From contig CM059621.1 of the NCBI GenBank assembly GCA_030435675.1, positions 10,788,001-10,852,000 of the forward strand: a DNA stretch of 64,000 bases. Reading direction: 5' to 3'. The notes under the pieces are model-generated. The model was not told the origin of the DNA, did no database searches, and saw nothing but the letters and a program-made list of their open reading frames with translations. This DNA comes from Steinernema hermaphroditum (taxonomy: Eukaryota; Nematoda; Chromadorea; Rhabditida; Steinernematidae). Shown piece after piece: positions 1 to 9,417 of the stretch (the stretch's first letter is position 1; the number at the start of each line of letters is the position of its first letter). A program made the position numbers and the translations under genes.

Positions 1-1514
1 TCTGTCACTGGGACTGACTGAGACGCTCGCAACTCGCAAAGTTTTGTGCGCACCGAGAGGGAGTTACGCGAAAATAGATCCGAAACGCAAACAGGCCGAC
101 GACGGATTAGGCGACGCGAGGGCGAGGGCTGATTGCAGGTAGGCGCCGTCGGGGAAATAGTAGTTAGGTAAACATAGCCACCGGAGAACCGGTCCGAGGT
201 TGCGAGGAGAATGAGTACGCAGAGGAGCGCGTTTGTCCTCCAAAAGCGATCTACAGACGATAAATTAAGGAGAGCACGGCCGCCACGGAACCAGCTTCCC
301 TCGTTTGGGCAATTGTCGGCGCCTTCGGTGCGCCGCGGCCAAAAAAGTCGTCGTCGACAGTCGCAATTTGCATAGATTCGCATTGAAAAGACGTTTTTTT
401 GGACGCCGACGGAGCGGCTGTCCCCTCGACAGCTTCATCCCTTCGTGCAGCAGGCCCTTTTAAGGGACCGATTCAAAGGGAGGGTTACGGTAGAGCGCGC
501 GAACGGAAGCCCCGGGCACGTAGCGGATTCCTTTCGGAAAAACGAATCGCCTTTGTTTGCCGAAGCGGACGATTTATTTCGAGGTGCGCGCCGCGCCGAT
601 GAGTCATCCATTTGCATATGTGCGCCTTTTCAGATTCCACAGGGGTCGGCGGCGCCGAAATTGAAACGGGCTCTAGGGAGCGCAGGGCGGGCTTGGGAAA
701 ATGACGTTGGACGCTGCAAGCATCTGAGAGAAGGGAGTCAGAGGAGGAATTCTCTGGAGGACTGTTGGGATCGGCCCGATCGAACAAGAAGAGGCGATAG
801 CCGAAACTGTCACCAAGAAGGGCCACTACAAAACGGTCGATCGCTTTGATTTATTCCGTTTAAGAAAGACGAAAGATTCGATCTGTGTTTACGACTTCGG
901 CGCTTTCGTTCTGTCGCATTAATTCTGATACATACATGTGCTTTCTTTTAAGAAAGTTCTGTTCGCACAGAGGAGAAGAGAGTCGTTTTGGGGGTCAAAT
1001 CCAGCAATTAGACTCTCCCTTCGAAAATTGTGATTGCCCGATCACTGATGAGATTGTGCGCAATTGTGAATCCGTATTTTGTATTTCGTAGCTATTACTT
1101 TTTTGTATTTTAATCTCGTTTCCTTTTTTTCGGCTCGGAGATAATTTCACGATCCGCCGCAGCACCATCGGGTCCATTTATGATCAATTTGAACTCGAAC
1201 AGGACAAACAACCCTCGAGGAACAGCAATTTTGAATCCTCTACTGGGGTTTTACCGAGGATTCATCGGAGGCCGCTCCTTCCCGTTCCCCATTCGTGATG
1301 AATCACCCTCAGAACCGAGAGAACTCTCGCGGCCAGTCATCCCCTCCGCATCCAAACAACGTCGTGTGGCGCACGCCTGCAAGGTCGGCTCTGTCAGAAC
1401 ACAAACTAGAGTCCCTTTCTGGGTATCGCTGCCTCTCCGTGCGTATTTATGATTGCGCCGCAGAGCGAATCAGCCAGATCGCGTTCGTCTCTCAACTACG
1501 GACAGCTCTTTCAG
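1..1514. other. Upstream non-coding region of the GST array
   Basis: No convincing coding region. The short open frames on both strands overlap each other and lack the G/C-ending codons typical of the real genes here. A run of basic codons from an ATG at 211 reaches a stop after 54 codons with no sign of splicing. The stretch just before the first GST has a TATA-like run near 1443 and an AG dinucleotide directly before the ATG at 1515, so it probably holds the promoter and a trans-splice acceptor. A TACGGTA heptamer sits near 486. Confidence 0.5.
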
Positions 1515-2205
1515 ATGGCCCCCGTATACGAAGTCACCTACTTCGACATCCGCGGCTTCGCCGAGATGATCCGCCTTCTCCTGATCGACCAGGGCATCGA
1601 GTTCACCGAGAAGCGCATTCCCATGGAGGACAAGGAAGCCTGGCTCAGCATCAAGGACAGCTTTGTGAGTGTCCCTCCCAGTCGCCCGTTTCTACCCCCC
1701 TTTGCAGACCTTCGGCCAGGTCCCCTGCCTCAAGGAGGGCGACAAGGAGATCGTGCAGACTGGCACCATCATGCGCCACTTGGCGCGCAAGCACAACCTC
1801 TACGGCGACTCGGAGGACGACTTCGTGCACGCCGACCTCTTCTTCGACGGAGTCCGCGACCTCCGCGCCAAGTACGGCAACTTCATCTACAACAACTACG
1901 ACGTCCCCGGAAAGCGCCAGGAGTTCCTCGAGGAGATCGCCCCGACGGCCCTCGCCAAACTCGAGAGTCTTCTGAAGACGCGCCAGAACGGAGAGCACTT
2001 CGTCCTCGGCGAGAAGATCTCCTATGCCGACTACAACCTCTTCGAGGAGCTCGACGTCCTCCTGATCCTTGATGCCCACACCCTCGACAAGTTCCCCATC
2101 CTCAAGGCCTTCCACAAGCGCATGTCCGAGCGTCCCTTGCTGAAGGATTACGTCCAGAAGCGCAACGCTTCCGGCATGTGGATCAGCGGAAACGGAAAGC
2201 AGTAA
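1515..2205 (+). CDS. Pi-class glutathione S-transferase, copy 1
   Basis: Conjugates glutathione to electrophiles in the cytosol. Two exons, 1515-1664 and 1708-2205, joined by a 43-nt intron in phase 0, give 215 residues, the normal GST length. Residues 1-14 read MAPVYEVTYFDIRG, with the family's N-terminal catalytic tyrosine region. The thioredoxin-fold half continues through FGQVPCLKEGDKEIVQTG, which holds the cis-proline and the glutathione-binding Q-T/S residues. The helical half carries FVLGEKISYADYNLFEELD and the tail ends NGKQ, as in C. elegans GST-1. First of three tandem copies, and the one with fewest introns. The start was chosen because it aligns with the family and follows TTTCAG directly. 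An AATAAA signal lies 28 nt after the stop. Confidence 0.93.
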
Positions 2206-2232
2206 TCCTTGTATCTCCACTCATTTGTGTTC

Positions 2233-2238
2233 AATAAA
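2233..2238 (+). terminator. Polyadenylation signal of GST copy 1
   Basis: Canonical AATAAA 28 nt downstream of the TAA stop of the first GST gene. Confidence 0.8.
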
Positions 2239-2532
2239 ATTTGTGTTCCCTATGATGTTGACTGACTCGGTCTCTGTTTTCCCGCTGCACCATGTGTTTA
2301 TAGGAAACGCATCCATCCAAACAATTCTACTGCACCGCCGCGCAACGCAGCGAAACGAACCGGCTCCTTTTGGATTAGCACCTGTTTACGTGTGCACAAA
2401 ACAGACACATTGCATGTGCCACGCGTGCTCTAATCATAGACCCGCGCACAAACTACGACCTCGCCTCTCGCCTTCATCGCCCCACAGCTTCAGTCGTTCC
2501 TTCGAACACACCCGAGAGAGGTCTATTCAGCC

Positions 2533-3253
2533 ATGGTCTACGAACTCGTCTACATCGACATCCGCGGCCTCGCCGAGATGATGCGTCTTCTCCTGGCCGA
2601 CCAGGGCATCGCCTTCACCGAGGAGCGCATCGGCGATCTCGAGAAGTGGAAGCAGATGAAGGCTGGATTTGTAAGCTCTTTCTTCGCCCTCTTTCCTATC
2701 AGAATCTCTTAGGCCTTCGGCCAGGTACCCTGCCTCAAGGAGGGCGACAAGGCCCTCGTGCAGACCGGCGCCATCATGCGCCACTTGGCGCGCAAGCACA
2801 ACCTCTACGGAAAGACTGAGGAGGAGCAGACCTACGCCGACATGTTCTTTGAGTGCATCCGCGACATCCACGTGAAGTACGTGACCCTGATCTACTATGA
2901 ATACGACGTGGAGGTACTGGGGTCGTCTTCTTCTTGTGCTCAGAGCAAAGCTTTAGGGAAAGAAGGAGAAGTACATCGGCGAGGACCTTCCCCAGTTCCT
3001 GGGACAGCTCGAGAAGCTCTTCGTCTCGCACCAGAACGGCGAGAAGTTCGTACTCGGGGAGACGCTCTCCTTCGTCGACTACGCCCTCTTCGAGGAGCTT
3101 GACATCCACCTGATTCTCGACCCCCACGCCCTCGACAAGTTTCCCGCCCTCAAGGCCTTCCACGGACGCTTCGGAGCGCGTCCTAGCCTCAAGGAGTACC
3201 TCGAGAAGCGCAAGGCCGCCAACGTCAAAGTCAACGGAAACGGAAAGCAGTGA
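2533..3253 (+). CDS. Pi-class glutathione S-transferase, copy 2
   Basis: Cytosolic glutathione conjugation, as for its neighbours. Three exons (2533-2670, 2713-2913, 2957-3253) with introns of 42 and 43 nt, both in phase 0, give 211 residues. It begins MVYELVYIDIRGLAEMMRLL, has AFGQVPCLKEGDKALVQTGA for glutathione binding, FVLGETLSFVDYALFEELD in the helical domain, and ends NVKVNGNGKQ. The first intron sits exactly where copies 1 and 3 have theirs. The second, after YDVE, is shared with copy 3 and absent from copy 1. The tyrosine and cis-proline regions are intact, so the enzyme looks functional. ATTAAA about 25 nt after the stop may serve as the polyadenylation signal. Confidence 0.92.
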
Positions 3254-4280
3254 CCACCTTCTTCTATCAGCTTCCCATTAAATGATCACTCACAACTCTG
3301 TTCGCTTTCTCGCGTGACGCGTTGCCGTGCACAAAGTAGAGCCCGGCTCGTTGGCTCGCCTCGGCTCGCAGCGAGAGCGAAGGTCACTCCGATTGTGCAC
3401 GATTCCGCTCACGATGCCGGGGTGCTGTGAACAAAAGGAACTAAACGTGCAGAGAGAAGAAGGAATCGTCCGAGCAAGATGCTTCTTGATCTGAGACTCC
3501 TTGATCGACCGTTCTGCAACGACCAACAATCAATGTCAAGTGTTTATCGGTGCGCGCTGTTGACAGAAAATGCTTCGCGGCTTAAGGAAGAGTCCTTGTG
3601 GGTGTTTACTCGATGTTTCCTCCGAGGACTTTGTACACAGAAGTGGCTAATCTTTTGTGTAATTGGTTGAAAGCCGTCGAAAGAAAACTCAGTTCAAATG
3701 ATGTACAGTACATATTGGCGTGTACATGGTGGATGCCTTGGAAATCCTTGAGGCCGTCGCTGGGGGACCTCCCTGAAAGCACTCACGACAACAGCTAATT
3801 GTGTTCTTCGCTCTCGTGTGAATGCGACGGAGAAGACGGAGAACGTTTTGTGCTTTCTGGTGTGTTCGCTGTCTTATCGCCGCCACAACGTATGTTGTGC
3901 TCTGAGACGTTGTAATAGTCTCTAGGTTGTGCAAACCACTTCCTTCGAAGACTCTCTCCTCTGATCAGCGAACTCTTTTTGAACCCTTAAATATCGTTCT
4001 CTCCCCCTTGCCTCCATTCCCCCCCCTCCATCCGTCGCTCTCGGCGCCTCTCACAGCTTCCTACGGTCTCGTAATCGCATTTGCATCCGAAATCTTCCAA
4101 TCGGCGCTTGTACACAATCTGCCAAAAGGACACTTTTGGTTCCCCTTAAAAAGCGCCTCCCGAAGCGCCGATTTGGCTATTTAGATCCGCTGCTCGCCTC
4201 TTCTGTTCAGTCCTCTGCCGCGGCGCGTCCTCTTCAACTCGTATCGATCGCCCTGCCGACACCGTGCTTTCAGAAAAGCG
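3254..4280. other. Intergenic spacer in the GST array
   Basis: About 1 kb between GST copies 2 and 3. Open frames are short and overlapping, with no splice-linked coding signal. The last 300 bases are pyrimidine-rich, and an AG dinucleotide lies just before the ATG at 4281. This is probably the promoter of copy 3. Confidence 0.5.
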
Positions 4281-5099
4281 ATGCCTCCCAAGTACGAACT
4301 CATCTACTTCGACATCAGAGGTGCGTTGGCCTCTTCAGATCCTAACCTTTTGACCGTGTTCAGGCCTGGCCGAGCAGATCCGACTTCTGTGCGCCGACAA
4401 CGACATCCCCTTCACCGAGAAGCGCATCAAGACGCCCGAGGAGTGGACGAAGATCAAGAAGCAGTTCGTAGGTCCCCTACAGCCTGGCCCCCCTCACAGA
4501 GCGAGGTTTCAGTCGTTCGGACAGGTGCCGTGCTTGAAGGACGACGACGCCCCGATCGTGCAGACGGGCGCTATCGTCCGGCACCTGGCCAGGAAACATA
4601 ACCTCTACGGAAGGGACGAGGATGATCAATGCTACGCCGACATGTTCTTCGAAGGCATTCGCGACGTCCACGACAAGTACGTCCAGCTGATGTACAAGGA
4701 CTACGACACCGAAGTAGGGGGACGGTCCGAGGCTGGAGAGTGGAGAGAGCCGTTTTAGGGCAAGAAGGAGGAGTTCCTGCAGACAACGCTGCCTACGGCT
4801 CTGGACCAGATCGAGAAGCTCTTCGTAACGCGCCAGAACGGAGAGCACTTCGTTCTCGGCGACAAGATCTCCTTCGTCGACTACGCCCTCTTCGAGGAGC
4901 TCGATATCTTCCTAATCCTCGACCCGACCACTCTGGACGCATTCAACTCACTGAAGGCTTTCCACAAGAGAATCAACCAGCGCCCTTCCCTCAAGGTACG
5001 TGTCCAGGAAAGGTGAGTGCTCGAGTAGTTCCTCTCCAGACCTATCTCGACAAACGGGCCGCCGACTGTGTCAAGGTGAACTGGAACGGACGACAATGA
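4281..5099 (+). CDS. Pi-class glutathione S-transferase, copy 3
   Basis: Third member of the array. Five exons (4281-4320, 4364-4467, 4513-4713, 4759-4995, 5040-5099) with introns of 43-45 nt give 213 residues. It begins MPPKYELIYFDIRGLAEQIR, carries SFGQVPCLKDDDAPIVQTGA for glutathione binding, FVLGDKISFVDYALFEELD in the helical half, and ends NWNGRQ, so the last lysine of the usual GKQ tail is an arginine. It is the most intron-rich copy: besides the two positions shared with copy 2 it has an extra phase-1 intron inside the DIRG motif and another before the last 19 residues. Its 3' end converges on the coiled-coil gene on the other strand, 170 bases away. Confidence 0.92.
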
Positions 5100-5227
5100 G
5101 TCGCCAGGCGCCCCCTCTTCGCATTGGACTTCACTTTCGTCTAGATGAACATAATCAATTCCGTGTAAAGTGATTTTTGGGAGAGAACTGTTTCTGCCAG
5201 AAAGGGGACTCTTTGCACGATAAAACA

Positions 5228-5233
5228 TTTATT
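5228..5233 (-). terminator. Polyadenylation signal of the coiled-coil gene
   Basis: TTTATT on + is AATAAA on -, about 37 nt past the stop of the minus-strand gene. It lies within the likely 3' UTR overlap with GST copy 3. Confidence 0.65.
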
Positions 5234-5269
5234 TAACTTAAAGAATTGGACACTTTCAAAGAAGCCACT

Positions 5270-6634
5270 TTAGAGGAGGCTCACCAAGACAGTGGCGACC
5301 AGAACGGCGGTTACCGCTGACAGAACCGAGAGAAGATCGCTTTGTTCCGTGGAAAAACGCGCCTTGACTCGAGGCTCCTCACTGTTCTTCTGCTTCTGGA
5401 CCAGCAGTTCCTCCTTCGCCTTCTCCGCCTCGATCAGACGTTTGTTGACAGAGCGAATATCCTGGAGGTGTTCCTGCTGTGTTGCTAGCTGCTCCTGCAG
5501 CTCAAAGATCTCGGCCTTCAGCTGGTCCCGCTCCTCATAGAGCTTTTCGGTGTGCTCGTCCCGAAGCGCCACAGCGGCTTCTTTCTCCTTGAGCTTCTTC
5601 GAGAGTTGCATCCTCTCTCGGAGACTCCCTTCGTGCTCGGCCTTCAAACGTTCGATCTCCTCTTCAGAGGCTCCGATCCCCTTCTGATCCTCCACTCCTC
5701 TATTCCGCACCTCTTCGTAGATCTTCTCAACGGTTTCGGTCACTTTCGAGGCGAGCGTCTCTGTCTTCTGCCTAAGGTCCTCGTTCTCGGTGACGAGGCT
5801 CTGGTTCGTCTGCTTCGTCTTCTCGAGCTCTTCGATGATCGCCTCCGTCTGCGTCCTCATACTCGCGTAAGTCTTCCGTCCTGCATCTTCTTCCCTCTTC
5901 TGAGCCAAGCCCTCCCATCGGACCCTCTCTGCCTCGAAGGCCTTCAGGAGATCCTCCTTCTCTCCCCTCAATGCGTCCATCGCTTCCATCGCCTTCTTCT
6001 TCTCCGCCTCTTCTCTGCGCACCTTCGCTTCGAAGAATGGGAGCAGAGCCTTCGTCTCCCCCTCGATCTTCCGCAGATCCTCGAGAACCCTCCTCAGATC
6101 GTCTTCAGTTTCTCTCATACGACACTCGGCCTCTTCCGTCCGCACCTGAAGCTCCTCTCTGATTTCCTCGTACTTCGCCTTCCACTCCATCGTCTCCATC
6201 GCCATCGCGTTAAAATTGCTCAGCAACAACGCGAGGTCCTCTTCCCACGGCGCGTCGTTCTTCTTCTCGATGAACTTGGTGAGTCCTTCTCTGGCGCCTT
6301 CCAGATGCGTCAGACGGTATCGGAAGAGGGCGAACGTGTGGCTGTTGTACATGGCGACGAGGAAGGAGACGTCCTCGGGGGTCAGCTTCTCCACGCGGGA
6401 GGCGATCTTCTGCAACTGGGAGTTGATCTTCTCGACGCACTGCATCGCCAGCCTCGAGGAAACATCTTCCGAATCGGATCGAAGGAAGGCGCCGATGTCC
6501 AGGTCGACGACGGTTTCGGCGCTCCACAGGGGTGCCAGATCCAGCAGTTGCTGGACCCGTTGGCACCTTAGGCCGGCGAAAGAGGATTCGTCGAGTCCTT
6601 CCAGAAGACTCTTCGTTTTGGAGATGATCGGCAT
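5270..6634 (-). CDS. Coiled-coil tail-anchored protein, 454 aa
   Basis: Single-exon gene of unknown function. Residues 1-150 are a mostly helical head (MPIISKTKSLLEGLDESSF at the start). From about 150 to 425 the sequence is almost unbroken heptad-like Glu/Lys/Leu-rich coiled coil. The last 20 or so residues (LLSVLSAVTAVLVATVLVSLL) are hydrophobic and reach the stop, with no luminal tail. That layout is a C-terminal tail anchor: the body faces the cytosol, on ER, mitochondria or vesicles. No enzymatic motif is visible; a golgin-like tether or membrane scaffold is possible but is only inference. The G/C-ending codon use and the lack of stops over 454 codons make it a real gene. A second protein of the same layout lies at 37993-38763. 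Confidence 0.85.
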   Translation of the reverse strand: MPIISKTKSLLEGLDESSFAGLRCQRVQQLLDLAPLWSAETVVDLDIGAFLRSDSEDVSSRLAMQCVEKINSQLQKIASRVEKLTPEDVSFLVAMYNSHTFALFRYRLTHLEGAREGLTKFIEKKNDAPWEEDLALLLSNFNAMAMETMEWKAKYEEIREELQVRTEEAECRMRETEDDLRRVLEDLRKIEGETKALLPFFEAKVRREEAEKKKAMEAMDALRGEKEDLLKAFEAERVRWEGLAQKREEDAGRKTYASMRTQTEAIIEELEKTKQTNQSLVTENEDLRQKTETLASKVTETVEKIYEEVRNRGVEDQKGIGASEEEIERLKAEHEGSLRERMQLSKKLKEKEAAVALRDEHTEKLYEERDQLKAEIFELQEQLATQQEHLQDIRSVNKRLIEAEKAKEELLVQKQKNSEEPRVKARFSTEQSDLLSVLSAVTAVLVATVLVSLL

Positions 6635-7148
6635 CTTTTTGGCTCGTCGAACTGTCGCCGGATCTGGCCGGCTTTATGGAGACTCTGAGGTGCGAACGCA
6701 TCGTTTTGACGAGCTGCGAAACGATGCATTCAAAGTTGATGTGGTTGGCATCGCTGTGGGTTGGCGCCGTCCACATCTTCCCCTCGATGGCCGTCTCAAG
6801 ACTTCAGCACATCACATCCTACTGTATAGAGCCTAGAAACCGGAGAGAATACAATGGACTTCCACATAAAGGACTCGGTAGATTCAATGGCTCCGTAAAA
6901 TAATAAATTATAGTCGTATCGGAGCCTTTCCACCGCCATCCTAACCCCGGAGGTCACACGTACTCGCAAACAGTTTTTTAACGTCGCAGAGACAAAATCC
7001 AAATTCGTGTTTTCTTTGTTCCGAACAAATTTTTTTCGGCGACGAATATTTCGCCTTCTGACATGTCTAACCCAGATCTGCGCTAACCCAGAGGACGCTC
7101 CCCATAAATAACGCCTCGTGCGCTCTTCCACCACTGCGCCGTCTCGAG
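6635..7148. other. Divergent intergenic region
   Basis: About 510 bases between the divergently transcribed coiled-coil gene (-) and the Warthog gene (+). No coding frame of note. It probably holds both promoters. A TACTGTA heptamer lies near 6830. Confidence 0.5.
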
Positions 7149-9098
7149 ATGTTCCCTTCACTTCTTCTGCTCGTCGCCGGCCTTCTCTCGGTCGACGCCA
7201 AGATCCTCCAGATCGGCGACGGCTGCTCTCGCCGCTCCCTTCCCTCCCAGGTGGTCATTCACCCGACCACACAGCCAGGTTAGAGCAGGCGTTAAGAAGG
7301 ACTGGACTTCTACGACCCTTTAGAGTTGATCTGTGCGAGACCGAAGTGCATCGAGTTGGAGGAGTTCGAAATTGTGAGTTTCAGGGGAAGGGCGATCTTT
7401 AGCATCTCCTAGCTTTGAACCGAATTTACTGTCTGTAGAGCTATAATTTCTAAAAGGAGATCCAATTCCTCCAAATTACCGAAGCATTAGTTTTGATCGA
7501 GACGCGTTCAGAAGTGCTCAGAAGGCTGGCAGAAAAGTGCGTGTGCGAAGGAGGAGGAGTGGAGTCGCGGAGTGGCGCACCAACTCCGCGGGAACCGCGT
7601 CGACCTCATGAGTCAGTGCTGCTCCAGCGAGGGCCTCCGAGGCGTGGGAACGCAAAGGAAAGTGACTCTGAACGAGACGGACTCGTTCTTCGGGGGTAAC
7701 GTCCTCAAAGGTCGCAAAGTGGTTGCCTTCGACATGGTCAAATCGCTTCAGAGAGTCATCGTCAACGGAGATAAGTAGGGCCTTTCTGCGGAGCTGGACT
7801 AAGCCGGTCTCTTCAGGATCACCCACGAGGTGACCGTCCAAAGGATCCCCTGCGAGAGAGCCTTTCCGATGGAGAAGAAGATCCCCGTAGTGGAGGCGAG
7901 TCCCCCGCGCCGACCTCTCTTCCAGGTGAAGCTTCAGAAGAAGCCCTCGCGCGCCTTCGCCGCGCCCATCGGCCAAGAAGGTCTCCCAGTGCCCCTTCAG
8001 CCCGAGTTCGACTACGTCGACGACCAGGGTCGGCGAATTGATCCGGCGACCCTCGACACCGGCTTCCAGAAGGCCTCTCCCCCCGAGCAACCTCCTAATC
8101 TGCAGCTCGCCGCCCCGCTCCAGAATCTTGCCCTTTCCCAGGCAGAAACGTCTCTCCAGTCCCTTCCCTTCCCCCAACAGGAAGTCGCCGCCGCCGACGA
8201 AGAGACGGTGGAGGTAGTGGAGGAGTCCCACAGTGAAGAAGCGCCCCAGGAGAAGTCCTACCTCGGGAACATGGGCAAGTACTTCCGGAGACTCATCGAA
8301 GAGTACGGTAGCGGCGACAGCGCCACCGCCGGCCCGGCCTGCATCTCCAATCCCAACGCCAACCCCACTCCTACAAGCTACAGCGGTGCCTCTTCCGGAG
8401 GCGCACACGGCGGATACAGTAGCGGGGTGGGTCCACTTTCCCGATGTCCATACCACACAGCTTCTTGCAGATCTACTGTTTCTCCGGCGACTCCCTCATC
8501 GAGACTTCTTCTGGAGTCGTCGCCATGAAGGACCTCCGGAAGGGAGACTCCGTCCTTTCCATCGACCGCTCCATGGTACCGTATCCCCCTTAGAACATCG
8601 AAGAACATCCCTTTCCAGGTCACCTTCTCCCCTGTCGTCATGTTCCTCCACCGCGTCGAAGACGTGTCTACCGTATTCCTCTCCCTGACCGTATCCGACG
8701 GCGCCACCATCAAGCTGACCCCCGAGCACCTCATCTACAGATCCCCGTGCCACAGCTCGAGCTTCGAGCTGATGGCGGCGAAGAACGTCGCCGTGGGGGA
8801 CTGCCTCTTCTCGAAGACAAGCCAACTGGTAAAAGTAGTCTCCGTGGGGAAGGTGGAGGAGGTTGGCTACTATGCCCCGCTGACCGCGACGGGGGACCTC
8901 TTCGTGGACGGGTTTCTCTGCTCCTGCTACAGTAACTCGAACCTCAAGTTCGTCCTCGACGGTCTCTTCTCCATGATGCGCACCATCGACTCCTGGAGCG
9001 AACGCCTCATCTTCCGGAGGTTCTTCGAGGACGACTTCGAGCTTCCCACGGGGGTCGCCTTCCTCGCCGAGAACGTCAAATCCTTCCTCCTCATCTGA
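7149..9098 (+). CDS. Warthog-type hedgehog-related protein with Hint domain
   Basis: Secreted precursor of 545 residues in six exons (7149-7278, 7324-7373, 7512-7774, 7817-8426, 8471-8575, 8619-9098). Residues 1-17 are a signal peptide. The N-terminal part is cysteine-rich (LICARPKC, HQLRGNRVDLMSQCCSSEG), the pattern of the nematode wart domain. A proline- and Ser/Gly-rich linker follows, about residues 190-350. The Hint module begins at Cys354 in YCFSGDSLIETSSG and has the catalytic TxxH as TPEH at about 420-423, so the thioester/autocleavage centre looks intact. In this family the Hint domain cuts itself from the N-terminal part, which acts outside the cell in cuticle or moulting biology. 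The wart subtype is inferred from the cysteine and LRGN pattern; the Hint call is firm. The 138-nt second intron is the longest in the gene. Confidence 0.88.
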
Positions 9099-9114
9099 AC
9101 TTCAGGGAAAGCCT

Positions 9115-9120
9115 AATAAA
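9115..9120 (+). terminator. Polyadenylation signal of the Warthog gene
   Basis: AATAAA 17 nt after the TGA stop. Confidence 0.75.
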
Positions 9121-9219
9121 CACTTATTTAATATCATCGTTCGTGCACCCCCGAGAGACCCTTACATACGCATTTTTATCCACAGAGACGGAGGACATCA
9201 GGGGAAGGGGCACAGATAG

Positions 9220-9417
9220 TCACTTCTCCTTCTCGAACGTCATGTTCTCGTATCCTTTGGCGACTTCCTTCTGGCCACGTCGGGCGAACGGGTTGCGGAA
9301 GAACGTCTGGAAGAAGGCCTTCAGCTTCGACTCCTTCCGGGGCTCCTCCAGATCCTCGGCCGAGATCACTTCGATGTAGTCGATGTAGCACTCTTCTCCG
9401 TGGCGGTTGCGGAACAT
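9220..9417 (-). CDS. Small hypothetical protein, 65 aa
   Basis: Unspliced open frame opposite the Warthog 3' end. It begins MFRNRHGEECYIDYIEVISA and ends in a lysine/glutamate-rich segment. Nearly every codon ends in G or C, as in the confident genes nearby and unlike the surrounding intergenic DNA. No signal peptide, membrane segment or known domain is seen, and the ATG lacks a clear acceptor just upstream. It may be a complete small gene or the last exon of a longer one. Function unknown. Confidence 0.55.
   Translation of the reverse strand: MFRNRHGEECYIDYIEVISAEDLEEPRKESKLKAFFQTFFRNPFARRGQKEVAKGYENMTFEKEK

Noticed and set aside
445..849. 134-codon frame on + near the left edge
   Set aside because: Rare-codon-rich, overlapped by a similar frame on -, no splice signals or family likeness.
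5552..6571. 339-codon open frame on + across the coiled-coil gene
   Set aside because: Antisense shadow of the Glu/Lys-rich gene on -; it reads as Leu/Arg/His-rich low complexity with no family resemblance.
7518..8456. 312-codon open frame on - across the Warthog gene
   Set aside because: Crosses introns of the well-supported + gene and shows no domain; its length comes from the GC-rich codon bias of the + strand.
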